Assembly: GCF_963082655.1 (NCBI RefSeq)
Contig: NC_081553.1
Coordinates: 152,936,941-153,000,940, forward strand
Direction of reading: 5' to 3'
DNA length: 64,000 bases
From: Stomoxys calcitrans
Lineage: Eukaryota; Arthropoda; Insecta; Diptera; Muscidae
The position numbers and the translations under genes were made by a program. The stretch's first letter is position 1; each line of letters starts with the position of its first letter. Below, in pieces: positions 43,410 through 55,013 of this stretch. The notes under the pieces were generated by a model. It did not search any database. It saw nothing but the letters and a program-made list of their open reading frames with translations, and was not told the origin of the DNA.

Positions 43410-45577
43410 AAAAGGAAAGCCAGAGATTGCAACACACACCAACTACTATAGAACGCACCACAGTGTACGTGTTCGTCCCGGAGTGCTTTCTCCGCACGAT
43501 TCTGGCCCGTGCCAGGATTGAAAAGAACCCCGGACCCCGGTTCCGTTAGGTTTGCCAGAACCGCTCCATCATCGGTCGGTGTCGGTGAGGTGTAACCGGT
43601 GCATGGAGTGGGTACATTTCCGATCTTCTTCTGGCCTCACTTCACTCGTCGTCATCGCCTTCTGCGTCCTCGCCGTCGGACTATGTGACCCCCCGAACTC
43701 TCCTGTACGGCAATATACGCAACGGCAGCATCCCAGCCCAAATATTGTCAGGCCAGTGCCGGGAAGTTGATCGTTTTTGCAGCTAAACTGCAACGAAATC
43801 CAAGGCAAGATTTGCTCAAGGAATGGTGGGGGATTGGCCTTCGTGATACACCATTCCGCCTCCATCATAGGCCCATCTCGCCCACGCCTGGCGCTTGTGA
43901 CCCTTACATGGAGTGCTATACAACGTGTACATACCGCCGGTTGGTAGCTGTATTCCGATTAATGGCCAAGCTTACAACCCCTACATAAGTGCGTTACTAT
44001 CTGGCCATAATCGTCTGGTTATAGGGGACTTTAATGCGCATCACACTTCATGGCATTCTCCCCTAGGTAACGACCAGCGTGGCATAGCTTTGGCAGAGCA
44101 GATTAAAAGCTCCACGTTTTGTACGGTGAATGAGGATGTCCCCACTAGGATTACGAGGTGGTGCAGCAGCTCGCCAGACATCCATTATATCCCCTGATCT
44201 CCTGAGTGACGTATCCTGGCAAGCCGTCATCACTTTGGGGTCAGACGACCTCCTCATAATTCTCACCATCGACCGATCACCCGACTTCATAACCTCTGAG
44301 CGCCGGACGTTTATCAATCATAAGAAGACCGATTGGGCTGGCTTCAGAGAGTATACCAACGCCGCTTCAGTGAACTGCGACCCCCCCGACGGAATCTCTA
44401 CATTGATGCTGAAGAATCTGGATTCACTTGGAGTTGAGTACCTTACCACTGTCCTTAACCTGTCTTTGAACTCTCTTATAGTTCCCGATGTCTGGAAAAT
44501 GGGCAAGAGTAATCCCGCTACTGAAGCCTGGGAAGAACTCAAGTTTGGGGGAGTTGTACAGACCGATCTCCCTTCTCTCACCAGTGGCAAAGACGCTTCA
44601 GGCACTACTCCTCCCGAGCCTCGTAGGAGAATTTCCATTCTCCGAGCATCAACATGGATTTCGAAGATAGCACAACAACAGCTGCATGCCATCACCGCAC
44701 ACATTTCAACCTCTATCTATCCTCCATTCCACCCCCTCCAGACGGCATAGAGATCGTATCATATGCGGACGATTGTACGATCATGGCACCAGGCCCCCAC
44801 CCATTGTAGACATCTGCGATAGGTTGAACGTCTACCTCAACAAACTTGCTTCATATTTCGCTGCAAGAAATCTGAAGATATCTGCCACCAAATTTATAGC
44901 CATCTACCTAAAATCTTCATCAAGTGTCCCAAAATACTTGGCGTCACATTTGACAGCTCTTACACATTCTCCCCACATACCACAGCAATTTGCGATAAAG
45001 TCGAAAGTATAAACAAAGTCCTCAAGTCACTTACTGGCAGCACTAGGGTTGGAGACAAAGAAACCTTGTTGACCACGTACAAAGCAATTGGCCGGTCTGT
45101 GGTTTTGGACTGTTATCGCAGAGTCCCAGAAGCCTTAAGGTAAGAGAGAACCTCTAGATCAAGCGGCATATCAAGCAGGTCTAGACAACATTCATGCAGA
45201 CACGGTAGCAGATGCGGTAAATGGCTACCGGGTGAATGCAGTCCTTGGAGAACGACCGCCTCCCATTGCACCTGAAGAAATTGACCTCCCCCGGCATACC
45301 AGAGTAGTTCTGGCTCAATTACGTTCCGGCAGATGCAGCCGCCTCAACTCCTACAGAGCAAGGATTAATGCCGACGTGCAAGATGTACGTTCCGACCGTA
45401 ACCAGGGACCGCACGATACACGTCACCTATTTAACTGCCCGGCCAGACCCACTCGACTCAGACCCAGATCCCTGTGGACGCACCCCATCTTAGTGGCAGT
45501 GTTCCTGGGTTTTGATACTTAACAGAATCAAGCAGACGAAAGATAGAACACAATAAACTGCTACAACAACAACAACT
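43410..45577 (+). pseudogene. LINE-C: 2A-like motif, PHD-like finger, endonuclease, RT
   Basis: Plus-strand non-LTR element, Jockey/CR1-like by layout. The frame to 43549 ends VPECFLRTILARARIEKNPG plus PRFR. IEKNPGP (43517-43537) resembles a 2A ribosome-skipping motif, with the usual leading D replaced by R. A Cys/His finger follows after a shift: HHRSVSVRCNRCMEWVHFRS. The endonuclease has RLVIGDFNAHHTSWHSPLGN (44010-44070). RT pieces follow near 44480-44700, with GELYRPISLLSPVAKTLQ (frame 44488-44670), EHQHGFRR and later SYADDCTIMA-like residues at about 44755. The KILGVTFDSSYTFSPHT region lies at 44930. It ends in (CAA)n at 45560-45577. Many frameshifts. Confidence 0.75.
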
Positions 45578-46428
45578 ATGGAATGCGGTTCGTCTTTAGG
45601 TGTGATGGCTTCAAGGGCCGTGCGTTGGTATGTTGTATTTGAATCGTATTAATTGTGAAAACTCCTCTATGATACAATTACCACATTAAACACCCTCAGC
45701 AACCCTGTCTATTAGCCGTACTTTTTCCCAATGCATGTGTTTTTGTGCAATGACAGACTTTTCTTCTTCGACAATTACACGACTTCCGTTGTACACATGA
45801 TTCTATGCATCTGTTGGAGATTGTGCAAGTTACGCTCTTTAAACCCCAAATTTTGCTAATAGCTCCCCTGCAAGTGCTTAGGGCAAGAATTACCTTTCTT
45901 GCCATTTCTAAAATGTTGGATTTGAAGTTGTATGGTCCTTATGTTGCACTTTTTCTCCATTGCAGTGCACCAAACCACTAAAGCGTACTTTAGTACTGAT
46001 ATTTGACCTTGTCAAATATCGATAAATAAATTCCGTTATGAACTTCGTCATATATCGATGGTGTTTGACCTGTTCACAGAAAAGCTTCCAGAAGCCACGT
46101 TTCGTTTTGCCGCTCTGATTATCTTATTGTATTCTTTGAGCCGTGTATAGTAGACATCTCAGTAAACTTCCGCTTTTTTACTACGTGTTCTGTTATGAAG
46201 TCTGTGGACCTCTTTCCCAATTTTTCGAATCTCTACAGGGTCCAGGGTTTTTTCTTGGGCTGATTTCCTTTCTCGAAGAGGTCAAATAGCTTCGAAAGAC
46301 CTCACTTTGCAGCCGTTATCCTGTTGACCTTGTCTTAAGCATCTTCCATGCTTCTACAATCTAAACTATCTGGCTCAAGTTTTCTTCTGTTTAGTCTTCC
46401 GAATTTTGTCCAGCTGTCCAATATTAAG
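45578..46428 (-). pseudogene. LINE debris (A/B type) on the minus strand
   Basis: Frame 45905-45696 reads ARKVILALSTCRGAISKIWG, matching the LINE-A/B thumb. A block at 46150-46310 matches the ORF2 region also seen at 5920-6050 (the phrase TTTCTTGGGCTGATTTCCTT). Gene order is scrambled and the pieces are short. No functional domain survives. Confidence 0.55.
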
Positions 46429-46795
46429 TGTTTTTAGGTCGTTAATACTCAAAACTTAAACTGTTATACACTCAAAACTAAATCGATGTTATACAAACGA
46501 GAGTGAGAGTACAGTACTTACTATTATAAACTGTATAGTTAAACGTGCTATAAGAGAAAAATGGTATTAGGAGAGTGAAAACGATTCGACTGTAAAGATG
46601 CCAATGAGAGAATTAATCCATGGTATATAAATCAATCAAGTAAATGGAATGAATCATAGCTCAAAAGAGTGTTTTAACATTTAAATCAAAAGAGACATTT
46701 TTTACACTCAAATAATAATCAATGTTCAAATAAAATATCTCCAACATAAAATGTTCAAAAATTAGCATTGTTGTAATTACAACGCTGCTTCTACA
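46429..46795 (-). repeat. Possible LTR of a retrotransposon
   Basis: The 367-bp block has TG...CA ends (TGTTTTTAGG at left, CTTCTACA at right). On the minus strand it is preceded by a purine-rich stretch, GGCAGTGGGGAGCA (46809-46796), that could be a polypurine tract. No second LTR and no clear pol coding were found. The identification rests on these end features only. Confidence 0.3.
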
Positions 46796-47517
46796 TGCTC
46801 CCCACTGCCTCAGAAATCGTCCCGATGATGTGGCGGGATATCTCCGTATCTATGTGGTTGTCGTCGGTGGCGGTAGGACCTTTTCCTCATTGTAGTGTTA
46901 CCGTCTTTTGAAGAAGGTAATTTATTTTCGATGGGTTGTTGCATCTTTTGTTGTGTCATTGGGTGTAGCTTTTTCTGCCTTTAGTATCGGCTTTGTAGTA
47001 GTTGTATTCTCGTTAGTCAAAGTTGAATTTTCTAATTGCTCGGTGTTGTCTGTTGAAAAGGCTTTACTATGCCGACCTCGATGTTAGAGTTTATAAAGTG
47101 TTTTATCAGTGTTTCCTTCATAAAAGATTAGGTCTGATGCGTGATATGTTGCTATCGGAACATTGGATTTATCCACCGAATCTACATTGTAATACGAGTA
47201 CACCTTTTATTCAAAATTATACATGGTTCATCACGACGAGGTACAACTTTTGAAGTGAGATTATTATCCTTCTTACTTAGAACATATGATTGTTTTTGTC
47301 CTGCATTTTTCTTTGCATTTCATAGCAAGAGATAGACTATCAGCAAGTCGAAGAAGGTGAGGTGTTATTTGAGGTACGAAGTTCTACTCTTTTACTATGG
47401 CTCTAGATCTGTTTGTACTTCCATCACGCCTAAATGTCACATATCCGGCTGTATATCCGATGGATGCTCATTTCACAGTGTTCATTGTAAGTCTTATGAA
47501 AGGCAAATTAACATTCC
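46796..47517. other. Unassigned, possibly internal part of an LTR element
   Basis: On the minus strand a short frame near the putative polypurine tract encodes KRSYRHRRQPHRYGDIPPHH, a basic Arg/His-rich stretch. Further right another short frame encodes KVVPRRDEPCIILNKRCTRI. Neither is enough to name a family. Short plus-strand frames (47023-47335) look like chance. Confidence 0.3.
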
Positions 47518-47822
47518 AGGAGGCCACGGTAGCGTAGAGGTTAGCATGCCCACCTATGGCGCAGAATGCCTGGGTTCGAATCCTGGCGAGACCATCCGAA
47601 ACAATTTTTCAGCGGTGGCCTTCCCCTCCTAATGCTGGCAACATTTGTGAGGTACTATGCCATATAAAACTTCTCTTTAAAGAGGTGTCGCACGGCGGCA
47701 CGCCGTTCGGACTCGGCTATAAAAAGGAGGCCCCTTCACATTGAGCTTAAACTTGAATCGGACTGCACTCATTGATATGTGAGAAGTTTGCCCCCGTTCC
47801 TTAGTGGAATGTTCATGGGTAA
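47518..47822 (+). mobile_element. tRNA-derived SINE, best copy
   Basis: The head resembles a tRNA gene, with an A-box-like GGTAGCGTAGAGG (about 47528-47540) and a perfect B box GGTTCGAATCC (47573-47583). A unique body follows with CCTTCCCCTCCTAATGCTGG and CGGACTCGGCTATAAAAAGG, then the TTGAATCGGACTGCACTCAT tail. It has no coding. The anticodon arm does not form a usable tRNA, so it is not a tRNA gene. Related pieces lie at 0.5, 15.3 and 56.8 kb. Confidence 0.82.
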
Positions 47823-48256
47823 AATTTGCAAATTATTTGTTCCGCTCCGCTCCCGCTTCTTTGGTTTTAAATTGACTATTTATTTTTAAATTTTCTTCTT
47901 ATACACACCGTGCTCTATGAATTAATATATTTATTTTGTCATTACGTTTACAACATCAAGCAATATTCAATTACGATTGTATGTATTCTTGATCGCCGTC
48001 TATATTGGACTATACCCTTATAAAGCCTCCACAAAAACCGATATCCCGAATTGATTTCTTGAGCCTCTAGAGTTTTGCAAACAGGCTACTTTATGACCTC
48101 CAACGTTTTTGTAAAGTTAAATCTAAATCGGTCCATAACCATTTATAGCCCCCATATAAACCGATCTACCGATTGAACTTCTTAAGTGAGATTTGGCTGA
48201 AATTTTGCATAATTTCTCCTAACACCTCCAAATCCCGTATAATCCGACCTCCCGAT
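47823..48256 (-). repeat. Family T unit fragments
   Basis: About 47985-48256 carries CCCATATAAACCGATCTACCG, TTCTTGAGCCTCTAGAG and GATTTGGCTGAAATTTTGC in reverse orientation, typical of family T units. The first 160 bp are unassigned. Confidence 0.5.
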
Positions 48257-48905
48257 TTAAGTTAAGAATTCCGTGCTACTTACAAACCCCTTAATTGTTT
48301 TCAATACCACTACCCTAAGTTGGTTAATGTCTGGTATTATGTCTCCACCTAAGTACCGGTATCTGTTGAACGCGAAAGCCGGGCAATGACAAAGGAAATG
48401 CTCCAACGTCTCATCATCTTCCCCGCATGCCCTACACATGCTCTCACTTTCCGCACCGATTTTAGATAAGTGAGCTCGTAGTCCTATGTGTCCCGTCATG
48501 ATACCAATAGCTATACTGTCCTCCTTCTTGCTTCCTTTCAGTAATAGCCTCGTCCTCTCACGATCTGGATCCTCCCATAGGATTTTCGCCGTCCTACCGA
48601 CTGTTTCGCTCTTCCACAACGTTGCATGCGCATTCGTCGCCCACTCCCTTAATTTGGACTGCGTCGACCCGAAAGGCGTCGGGTTAACCAAGTTTATTGA
48701 CGGCAGTCCTCTGGCCTTCACCGCCAAATTGTCTGCCCTTTCATTTCCCGGTGCTCCGTTATGGCCCAGCACCCAAACGATGCGGATTTTCCCATCCTCA
48801 GAGAAGGCGTTAATCTCCCTCTTACACTGCAAAACTGTTCGTGACCTACCGTCCTGGTTGTTATTGCGCTTATGGCAATTTTACAGTCGGTAAAGATGTT
48901 CACAC
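48257..48905 (-). pseudogene. LINE-B RNase H and Cys/His domain, open frame
   Basis: The longest clean LINE-B coding piece (191 codons, 48832-48257). Its start overlaps an RNase H core read just upstream (NIFTDCKIAISAI at 48903). Then come IRIVWVLGHNGAPGNERADN, where G-H-x-G...N-x-x-A-D is the last RNase H motif with its catalytic D, and LAVKARGLPSINLVNP. GHIGLRAHLSKIGAESE and CRACGEDDETLEHFLCHCP (putative zinc site) follow, and it ends FVSSTEFLT. It is truncated at the 5' side, so it cannot be expressed as ORF2. Confidence 0.82.
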
Positions 48906-48998
48906 ATCAAAAGCAATTAACTAAATTAGAAAGACTCAAATTAGAACATACCAATAATGAAAGTTAAAGTGAATGGTACTAGCATAATTTATAAATAA
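48906..48998. other. Short spacer
   Basis: AT-rich sequence between LINE-B and the Helitron CTAG end. Confidence 0.3.
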
Positions 48999-50440
48999 CT
49001 AGCTGAACCGGGCCCGCTTGCCCAAAAAGTAATTGCGGATTTTTTAAAAGAAAGTAAATGTATTTTTAATAAAACTTAGAATGAACTTTAATCAAATATA
49101 CTTTTTTTACACTTTTTTTCTAAAGCAAGCTAAAAGTAACAGCTGATAACTGACAGAAGAAAGAATGCAATTACAGAGTCACAAGCTGTGAAAAAATTTG
49201 TCAACGCCGACTATATGGAAAATCCGCAATTACTTTTTGGGCAACCAATATATCGCTTGACTAACAGTATGCTCGGTATGCTCCATTTAGGGGTGGGTGA
49301 TCCCCCAATCATTTTGCCCTGAAAATATAGCAGCGTCGTTCTTTACTCTCAAATTTTGTTTATTACAAACCCCATATTTGCATCAAAATTGAATATCAAT
49401 TTCTAATCTCAAATATCTTTCATTTAACCCTTTATTGCAAAAGTCAGCAAATATGTCCGGTTTGGGTTAACGGCCCTTAAAACTATCAATATCGAGTTCC
49501 ACTCCCTTTAATACCTAAATTGTCATGGTGAGCAAATCCGTCCCATTTGAGGGTTGTTATGAGGGTGGGGCGTCTGCTAGGCAGTTGGTCCCGAATATTG
49601 ATATCGGATTCGTGGTCTACCCCCAAATAACTTTCATTTGAGCCCCATATTTCCATAGTCGCAAACATGACTTTGGAATGGTCAGTAAATACGTCCTATA
49701 TCGGTGGTGTTATGGAGGTGGGGTGGCCCCATAGAAATTTTCCCCAAATATTGATATCAGATTCTTGCTTTGCACTGAAAGACCTTTCATTTGAGCCCCA
49801 TATTTTTTTCATTTTTTTGGGGTGTCTTTGGGAGGCTCCACATTTGGATATCAGATTCGTATTCTACATTCAAATACCTTTTATCTAAGCCCCATATTGC
49901 CATGGTCAGTATATAAGTTCTGTTTGGGGGGTGTTTTGGGGAAGGGATGGACCCCCAGAAACTGGTCTAACGTTTGGATATCATATTCTTATTTTACCCG
50001 CAAATACCTTTCATTTGAGTCCCATATTGCCATGGTCGATAAATATATCCGATTTAGGGGTGTTTTGGGGCTTGGGGTGGTCCCCCTAGCACTTGGTCCG
50101 ACAATTGGATATCAGATACGTTTTCTTATCCTTAATACCTTTCATTTGAGTCCCATATTTTCGTGATTGGTCTAAATATATATTTGGTAGGTTTTAAGGT
50201 GGGGCGGCCCCCTGGGTACCCCATCCGAAATGTGGAGAGCAAATTTTTATTTTTAGGGTACAGTAAGAGTGCACACAAAAAATCGCACCACCCATCACCG
50301 AGATCTGGCGTTTCTGAAAATTAAGATAAGAGGGAAGGTCAGCCCTCCTTCAGATATCAAAAAATGTAGTACCCCATCAGTGAAAAATTCATGGAAATTG
50401 GTTCAGCCGTTTTTGTGTCTATAAGGAACACACAAACAAA
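48999..50440 (-). mobile_element. Helitron-like element with nested mariner MITE
   Basis: The CTAG end is at 48999 after an A. The GC-rich GGGCCCGCT terminus is interrupted by the MITE at 49018, and the Helitron resumes at TATATCGCTTGACTAAC with about 100 bp missing. The array (about 49270-50230) and the TTTCTGAAAATTAAG block follow. It ends in the ACACACAAACAAAC region at 50440 without a clear TC end. Confidence 0.7.
49018..49248 (-). mobile_element. mariner-derived MITE, second copy
   Basis: Reverse complement of the 31331-31567 MITE with the same internal join (TATACTTTTTTTACACTTTT). Outer bases of both ends are eroded (TTGCCCAAAAAG and GGGCAACCAA). TA follows at 49249-49250. Confidence 0.85.
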
Positions 50441-51080
50441 CACCCCACTCCCCAAAACACACCTAAATCGGGCATATTTACAGTCCATGACAATGTGGGG
50501 TTTAAATGAAAGGTATTGGGGGGTCGAGCAAGAATTGATACTCACTTTCAGGACCAATTTTCTGGGGGTCTCCCCCTTTCCCAAAATACCCCAAAAATAG
50601 CTATTTTCTACTGACCATCGCAATATGGGGCTCAAATAAAGGTATTTGGAAGTAGAATACAAATCTCATATCCAAATGTTGGATCATGTATTTGGGGCAT
50701 CACACCTTCTCCAAAACAACCACCAAAGGGTAAACATTTTTCGGCCATCCCAATATGTGGCTCAAATGAAAGGTATTTGAGATTAGAAAACGAATTTGAT
50801 AACCGATTTTGGGGCCATGTGTTTGGGGGACGCCTCATCCTAAAAACTCCCTTTAAACCAATGGCAATATGCGGTTGAAACAAATGATATTTGAGAAAAG
50901 AGCACGATGCACACATTTTTTCAGGGCCAAGTATCTGGGGGACCACCTCACCCCCGAAAACACCTCCTTAATCAGATATCCTGAGAATATCGGGCTGAAA
51001 TATAGTATTTTAAGAATGGAGTACACCATACATCCGAACTTAAATTCGTAGACCAAAAAAGATCATATAGGATTCAGATA
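50441..51080 (+). mobile_element. Inverted Helitron fragment
   Basis: Array units in the opposite orientation (CCCAATATGTGGCTCAAATG, AATACCCCAAAAATAGC) running to AAAAAGATCATATAGGATTC. It lacks both Helitron termini. With the preceding copy it repeats the inverted layout seen at 28726-30995. Confidence 0.6.
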
Positions 51081-51984
51081 ACAGGATTCCTTTTTTCTCG
51101 ATTGTTCGCTTTTGAAATTTGGTGTTCTAAAGAAGGGAAGGATTCTGACAAGGATCGATAGGTTTCCGATGAAGTAGTGACGAAGATTAGAAAGAAGGTA
51201 GCAAAGAAGTGTTTTTTGAGTTATTAAATCGTTTGAATTTCATTTGCAAGAAAATGGTAGCATTTTGGCAAAAGAACAAACGCACTAAAACAATCGTTTT
51301 AAAAAAGGATCCGAATGGTTTTCCTTCAGAGAAGTCATTGTCCTACAAACAGAAGCCACTATTAATACACTGTTCCGATGTTATTGAGCATGCATTAGTA
51401 TCAATTAGCGGGCTTTCTGACGAAGAAACATAAGCTCAAAATAATGATATTAAAAGATTTCCATCAAACCAGAAAAACCTCCAGAGTTACAACGAATACG
51501 GACTTGCTAAATCGATTACTCCTCAGCTCAGATCCAGACAAAAATTGCCATGCACCAAAAAAACTAGTTTATTAAAACCTGTATTTGATTTGATGGAAGA
51601 TATCTAAAGAGATAAAATATAAATGTGTTCACATATGTGTGTATATAATTTTCATTGATTTTCTTTTAATAATAATAATAATTTAATAATATAGTTCTTC
51701 ATCAGCATTTTATTATTATAAATATTTATTTCTATATGAATTGCAAACAAGTTGCGTTTTACTTCGAAAACAGGTAGAGTTGTTTATTTTCTTTTAGTTT
51801 TAATATATATTTAATAAAAAATTATCATTTATGTGTTTTCTTTGCAAACAAATTTATAACAGTTTTCATTATTTTAAAATATTCTGATCATAAATACCCA
51901 TTTAAACTGATAACTATATACGGATGTCCCTAAACATGTTCTGAAATTTTCAGATCGATACCCCTATTCTAACTATTTTTTTCA
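51081..51984. other. Unique sequence with one small frame
   Basis: Apart from the frame at 51209-51433, this is AT-rich unique sequence with short (AAT)n near 51670. A Helitron array starts at its right. Confidence 0.4.
51209..51433 (+). pseudogene. Unidentified 74-codon open frame
   Basis: Starts at ATG and encodes MFFELLNRLNFICKKMVAFW, then a basic NKRTKTIVLKKD, and ends with ISGLSDEET. Charged, protein-like composition, but no family recognised. The region just upstream is rich in K/E codons too. It may be a decayed transposon or host-gene piece. No splice sites stand out. Confidence 0.25.
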
Positions 51985-54130
51985 CAGCCCCTTATACAAA
52001 TGCATTCAATGTGGGGCGGTGCCCCAAATACATGGCTCCATAATTGGATATCAGATTCGTATTCTACTCCCAAATAACCTTATTTGAGCGCCATATTGCG
52101 ATGCTCAGTAAATAATTGTTGTTTTGGGGAAGAGGTAGGCCCTCAGAAAATTGGCGCCGAAAAAGGGTATAAATGTTGTGCTCTACTCCAGAATATCTTT
52201 CATTTGAGCCCCACATTGACATGGTCGGCAAATATGTCCGATTTAGGGATGTTTTGGAGAGTGGAGTGGTCCCCTAAAAACTTACCCCTGAAAATATTTC
52301 AGCATTGTGTTCAACTCTCAAATATTATTTATTTGAACCCAATTTTGACGCCAATGGAAATACATATCAAAACTGGATATCCAATTCGTTTTCCAACCTC
52401 AAATGCCTTTCATTTAAACCCCTTATTGCAAAAGTCACCGAATATGTCCGGTTTGGGGTATGGGCCCTAAAAACTATCAATATCGAGCTCCACTCTCTTT
52501 AAGACCTAAATTGTCATGGTGAGCAAATATGTCCAATTTGGAGTTTGGTATGGGGGTGGGACGTCCCCTAGAAAGTTGGACCCGAATGTTGTTATCTTTT
52601 CCCAAATGTTCTACTCTAAAATATATCTTATTTAGGCCCCATATTGAAATGGTCAGAAAATATGTTTTATTTGGGTGGTGTGGCCCCATGGACAACTTTT
52701 CCAGAATATTGATATCAGATATAAGTCCTGTTTGAAAGGTGGTTTGGAAAAGGGGGGGGGCCCAGATATCCCACAGGTGGATATCAGATTTGTATTTTAC
52801 TCCCAAATACCTTTCATTTGAGTTCCATATTATTACAATTGGTCTATATATCCATTTGAGGGTTTTGGAGGCGGGGCGGTCCCCTCAGGTACCCCGCCCG
52901 AAATTTATATAACAAATTTTTGGTTTTAGGTTACTTTTAGAGTACAAACAAAATTTTACTTGAAACGCACCACCCACCTCCAAGATCTGGCGTTTTTCGG
53001 AAATTAGGGGGTCCTTCCCCCTTCAGATAGCGAAAAATTAAGTACCCTTTTTTCACTCCATATAGTCACATTTGACAAATATTAATATTATTGTGTTTTG
53101 AGGGGCAGGCAACTTCCCATCAATTGAACCTCACTTTTAATGCAATATTCGTAACCTACTCTCGAAAATCTTTTATTTGAGTCCCACATTATCATGACCG
53201 TCTAACATCCCCACTTGGGACGGTTTTGGTTTTGGGGCGGCCCCTTGGAATTGCACACAATTATTAATATTCGATAATCATATTCGTACTCTAATCTCGA
53301 GTACCTTTCATGGGAGTTCCATACAGTCCCTATCTGTCCATTTTTGGTTTTGGGCGGTAGTTTTGGTGCGGTTTTGGGCCTGGGGAGCCGCGCTAGGTGC
53401 TTGGATTCAATTCCTTACATCATATTCGCATTCTACTCTCCAATACCCTTCTTTTCATTTTGGACGGCACTCATGGGGCGACGACCCAGGTATTTGGATC
53501 CAATTTTAGAGCCCATATTTGAATTCTACTCCCGAAAACATTTTATTTGAGTCCGATATATTCCCACTTTTGATTTTGTGACGGTTTTGGGCCTGGGGTT
53601 GCTTCCTTGGTACGTGGACCAAATTTTTATACTATATTCGTATTTAACTCCCAAATACCTTTTATTTGAGTCCCATATTGCCCCAATCGGCACGTATGTC
53701 CCTCTGGGGGGTTTTGGAGGGAGGGCTTCCCCACCACCTCAGATACCAGGGAATACATTTTTATGTCAGGTTTCAACTCTACTTTTAAATACCTTTCATT
53801 TGATACCCATATTGCCCACAACGACAAAAGTGTCCTGTTGGGTAGTGTTCTTGGCGGTGGGGACCCTCCGACGTTTTTATGCCATGTTCGCACTCTACCT
53901 TTCACTTGACACCCAAATATGTCCGTTCGAGTGTGTTTTGAGATGGGGCGTGCCCCAAGATTATTTGAACCCGAAATTTTATACCAATTTCGTGTTTTTG
54001 GGGCAACATGGGGTGGCATACAAAATTTCGCATACATCGGTGCAGTTTTTGAGTCTATACGGAAAAGACAAACAAGCTAACAACAAGCAGCTAACAAACA
54101 AAGCGCAAAAATTTCATTTTTATATATAGA
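51985..54130 (-). mobile_element. Older, diverged Helitron-like element
   Basis: The sense strand starts TCTATATATAAAAATG at 54130 after an A, again fitting A|TC. A long diverged array (about 52000-53960) has recognisable ATTTGAGYCCCATATT and GGGGCGG phrases, with units more variable than elsewhere. The CTAG end is missing. The frames across it are array translations. Confidence 0.62.
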
Positions 54131-54607
54131 TTGGTATTAATTTTACTTTGCCATTTACAATAGAGGATTTCTGCAAGTGGCCTTGGGGTTCATTTGTATG
54201 GATGAAAAAAAGTGAAAAATCGTATAGCAAAAATGTAAACTACAAACAATTCTAAAAACTATTCTAAAGAAACCTCTTGGCTTCAACATTTTTTTCCTGT
54301 TCTTTCGATATTTTTGTAATCAAGGTACAGGTTGCTTTCAGGTATGATTTTGTCTAAAGAACAAAATGATTTTGTTTAAAGAAAATATTTAAATTAAATT
54401 TATTCTAACAAAAAATTTCAGTAACATTTTTTAAAATAACACAATTTCATATATATTTTATTCTACAAAGACAACATTTTGCTGAGGGCAAGGCCGCCTT
54501 AAAATAATTTTTCTAAAGACAAAATTTCAGAGTAACATTCTCTAATGACAAAATTCAGCACGGGCCAGACCCACATCGAAAATATTTTTGGAAGACAAAA
54601 TTTGTTT

Positions 54608-55013
54608 AAAATTTTTTCTAAATTGAGATTCCATTGCGGGATATTGTCCGGCTTTAGACCATTGTTTAACGCTTCTATTCAAAGAATAGTACAGCAAAAA
54701 ACATTTAAAAATCAGCAAAAGTGTGTTTTGTTGCTAGAACTATTTGACTGGCTACCCGTATCACGGTTTCAATTTCAACCAAGAAATATCATCAGCGGTC
54801 GATGTCAAATGGATCATGGATCATGGTGCTTTACAACCATCCCAACTAGAGTAGATTTTAAAGCACACATGAGAATTTGAACAGCGCTCTTTAAGACGAC
54901 TTGCTGACTTTTAAATGTTTTTTTGCTATACTATTGAATAGAAAGCACTAAACATTTGTCTTAAGCCGGACAATATCCTGCAATGAAATCTCAAAAACAT
55001 TTTAAGACCGAAA
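54608..55013. repeat. Imperfect inverted repeat, ~120-bp arms
   Basis: The left arm (about 54608-54720) contains GATTCCATTGCGGGATATTG and GTCCGGCTTTAGACCA. The right arm (about 54895-55013) carries the complement of GATTTCATTGCAGGATATTG and GTCCGGCTTAAGACA. The arms match along most of their length with scattered differences, around a spacer of about 175 bp containing ATGGATCATGGATCATGG. Confidence 0.65.

Noticed and set aside
47528..47600. Possible tRNA gene
   Set aside because: A and B boxes are present, but the cloverleaf is incomplete and the sequence continues into a SINE body shared with other copies.
53578..54129. 183-codon frame on the plus strand
   Set aside because: It lies over diverged Helitron array units and the Helitron end, and the overlapping minus frame is of similar length. 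It is an array artefact.
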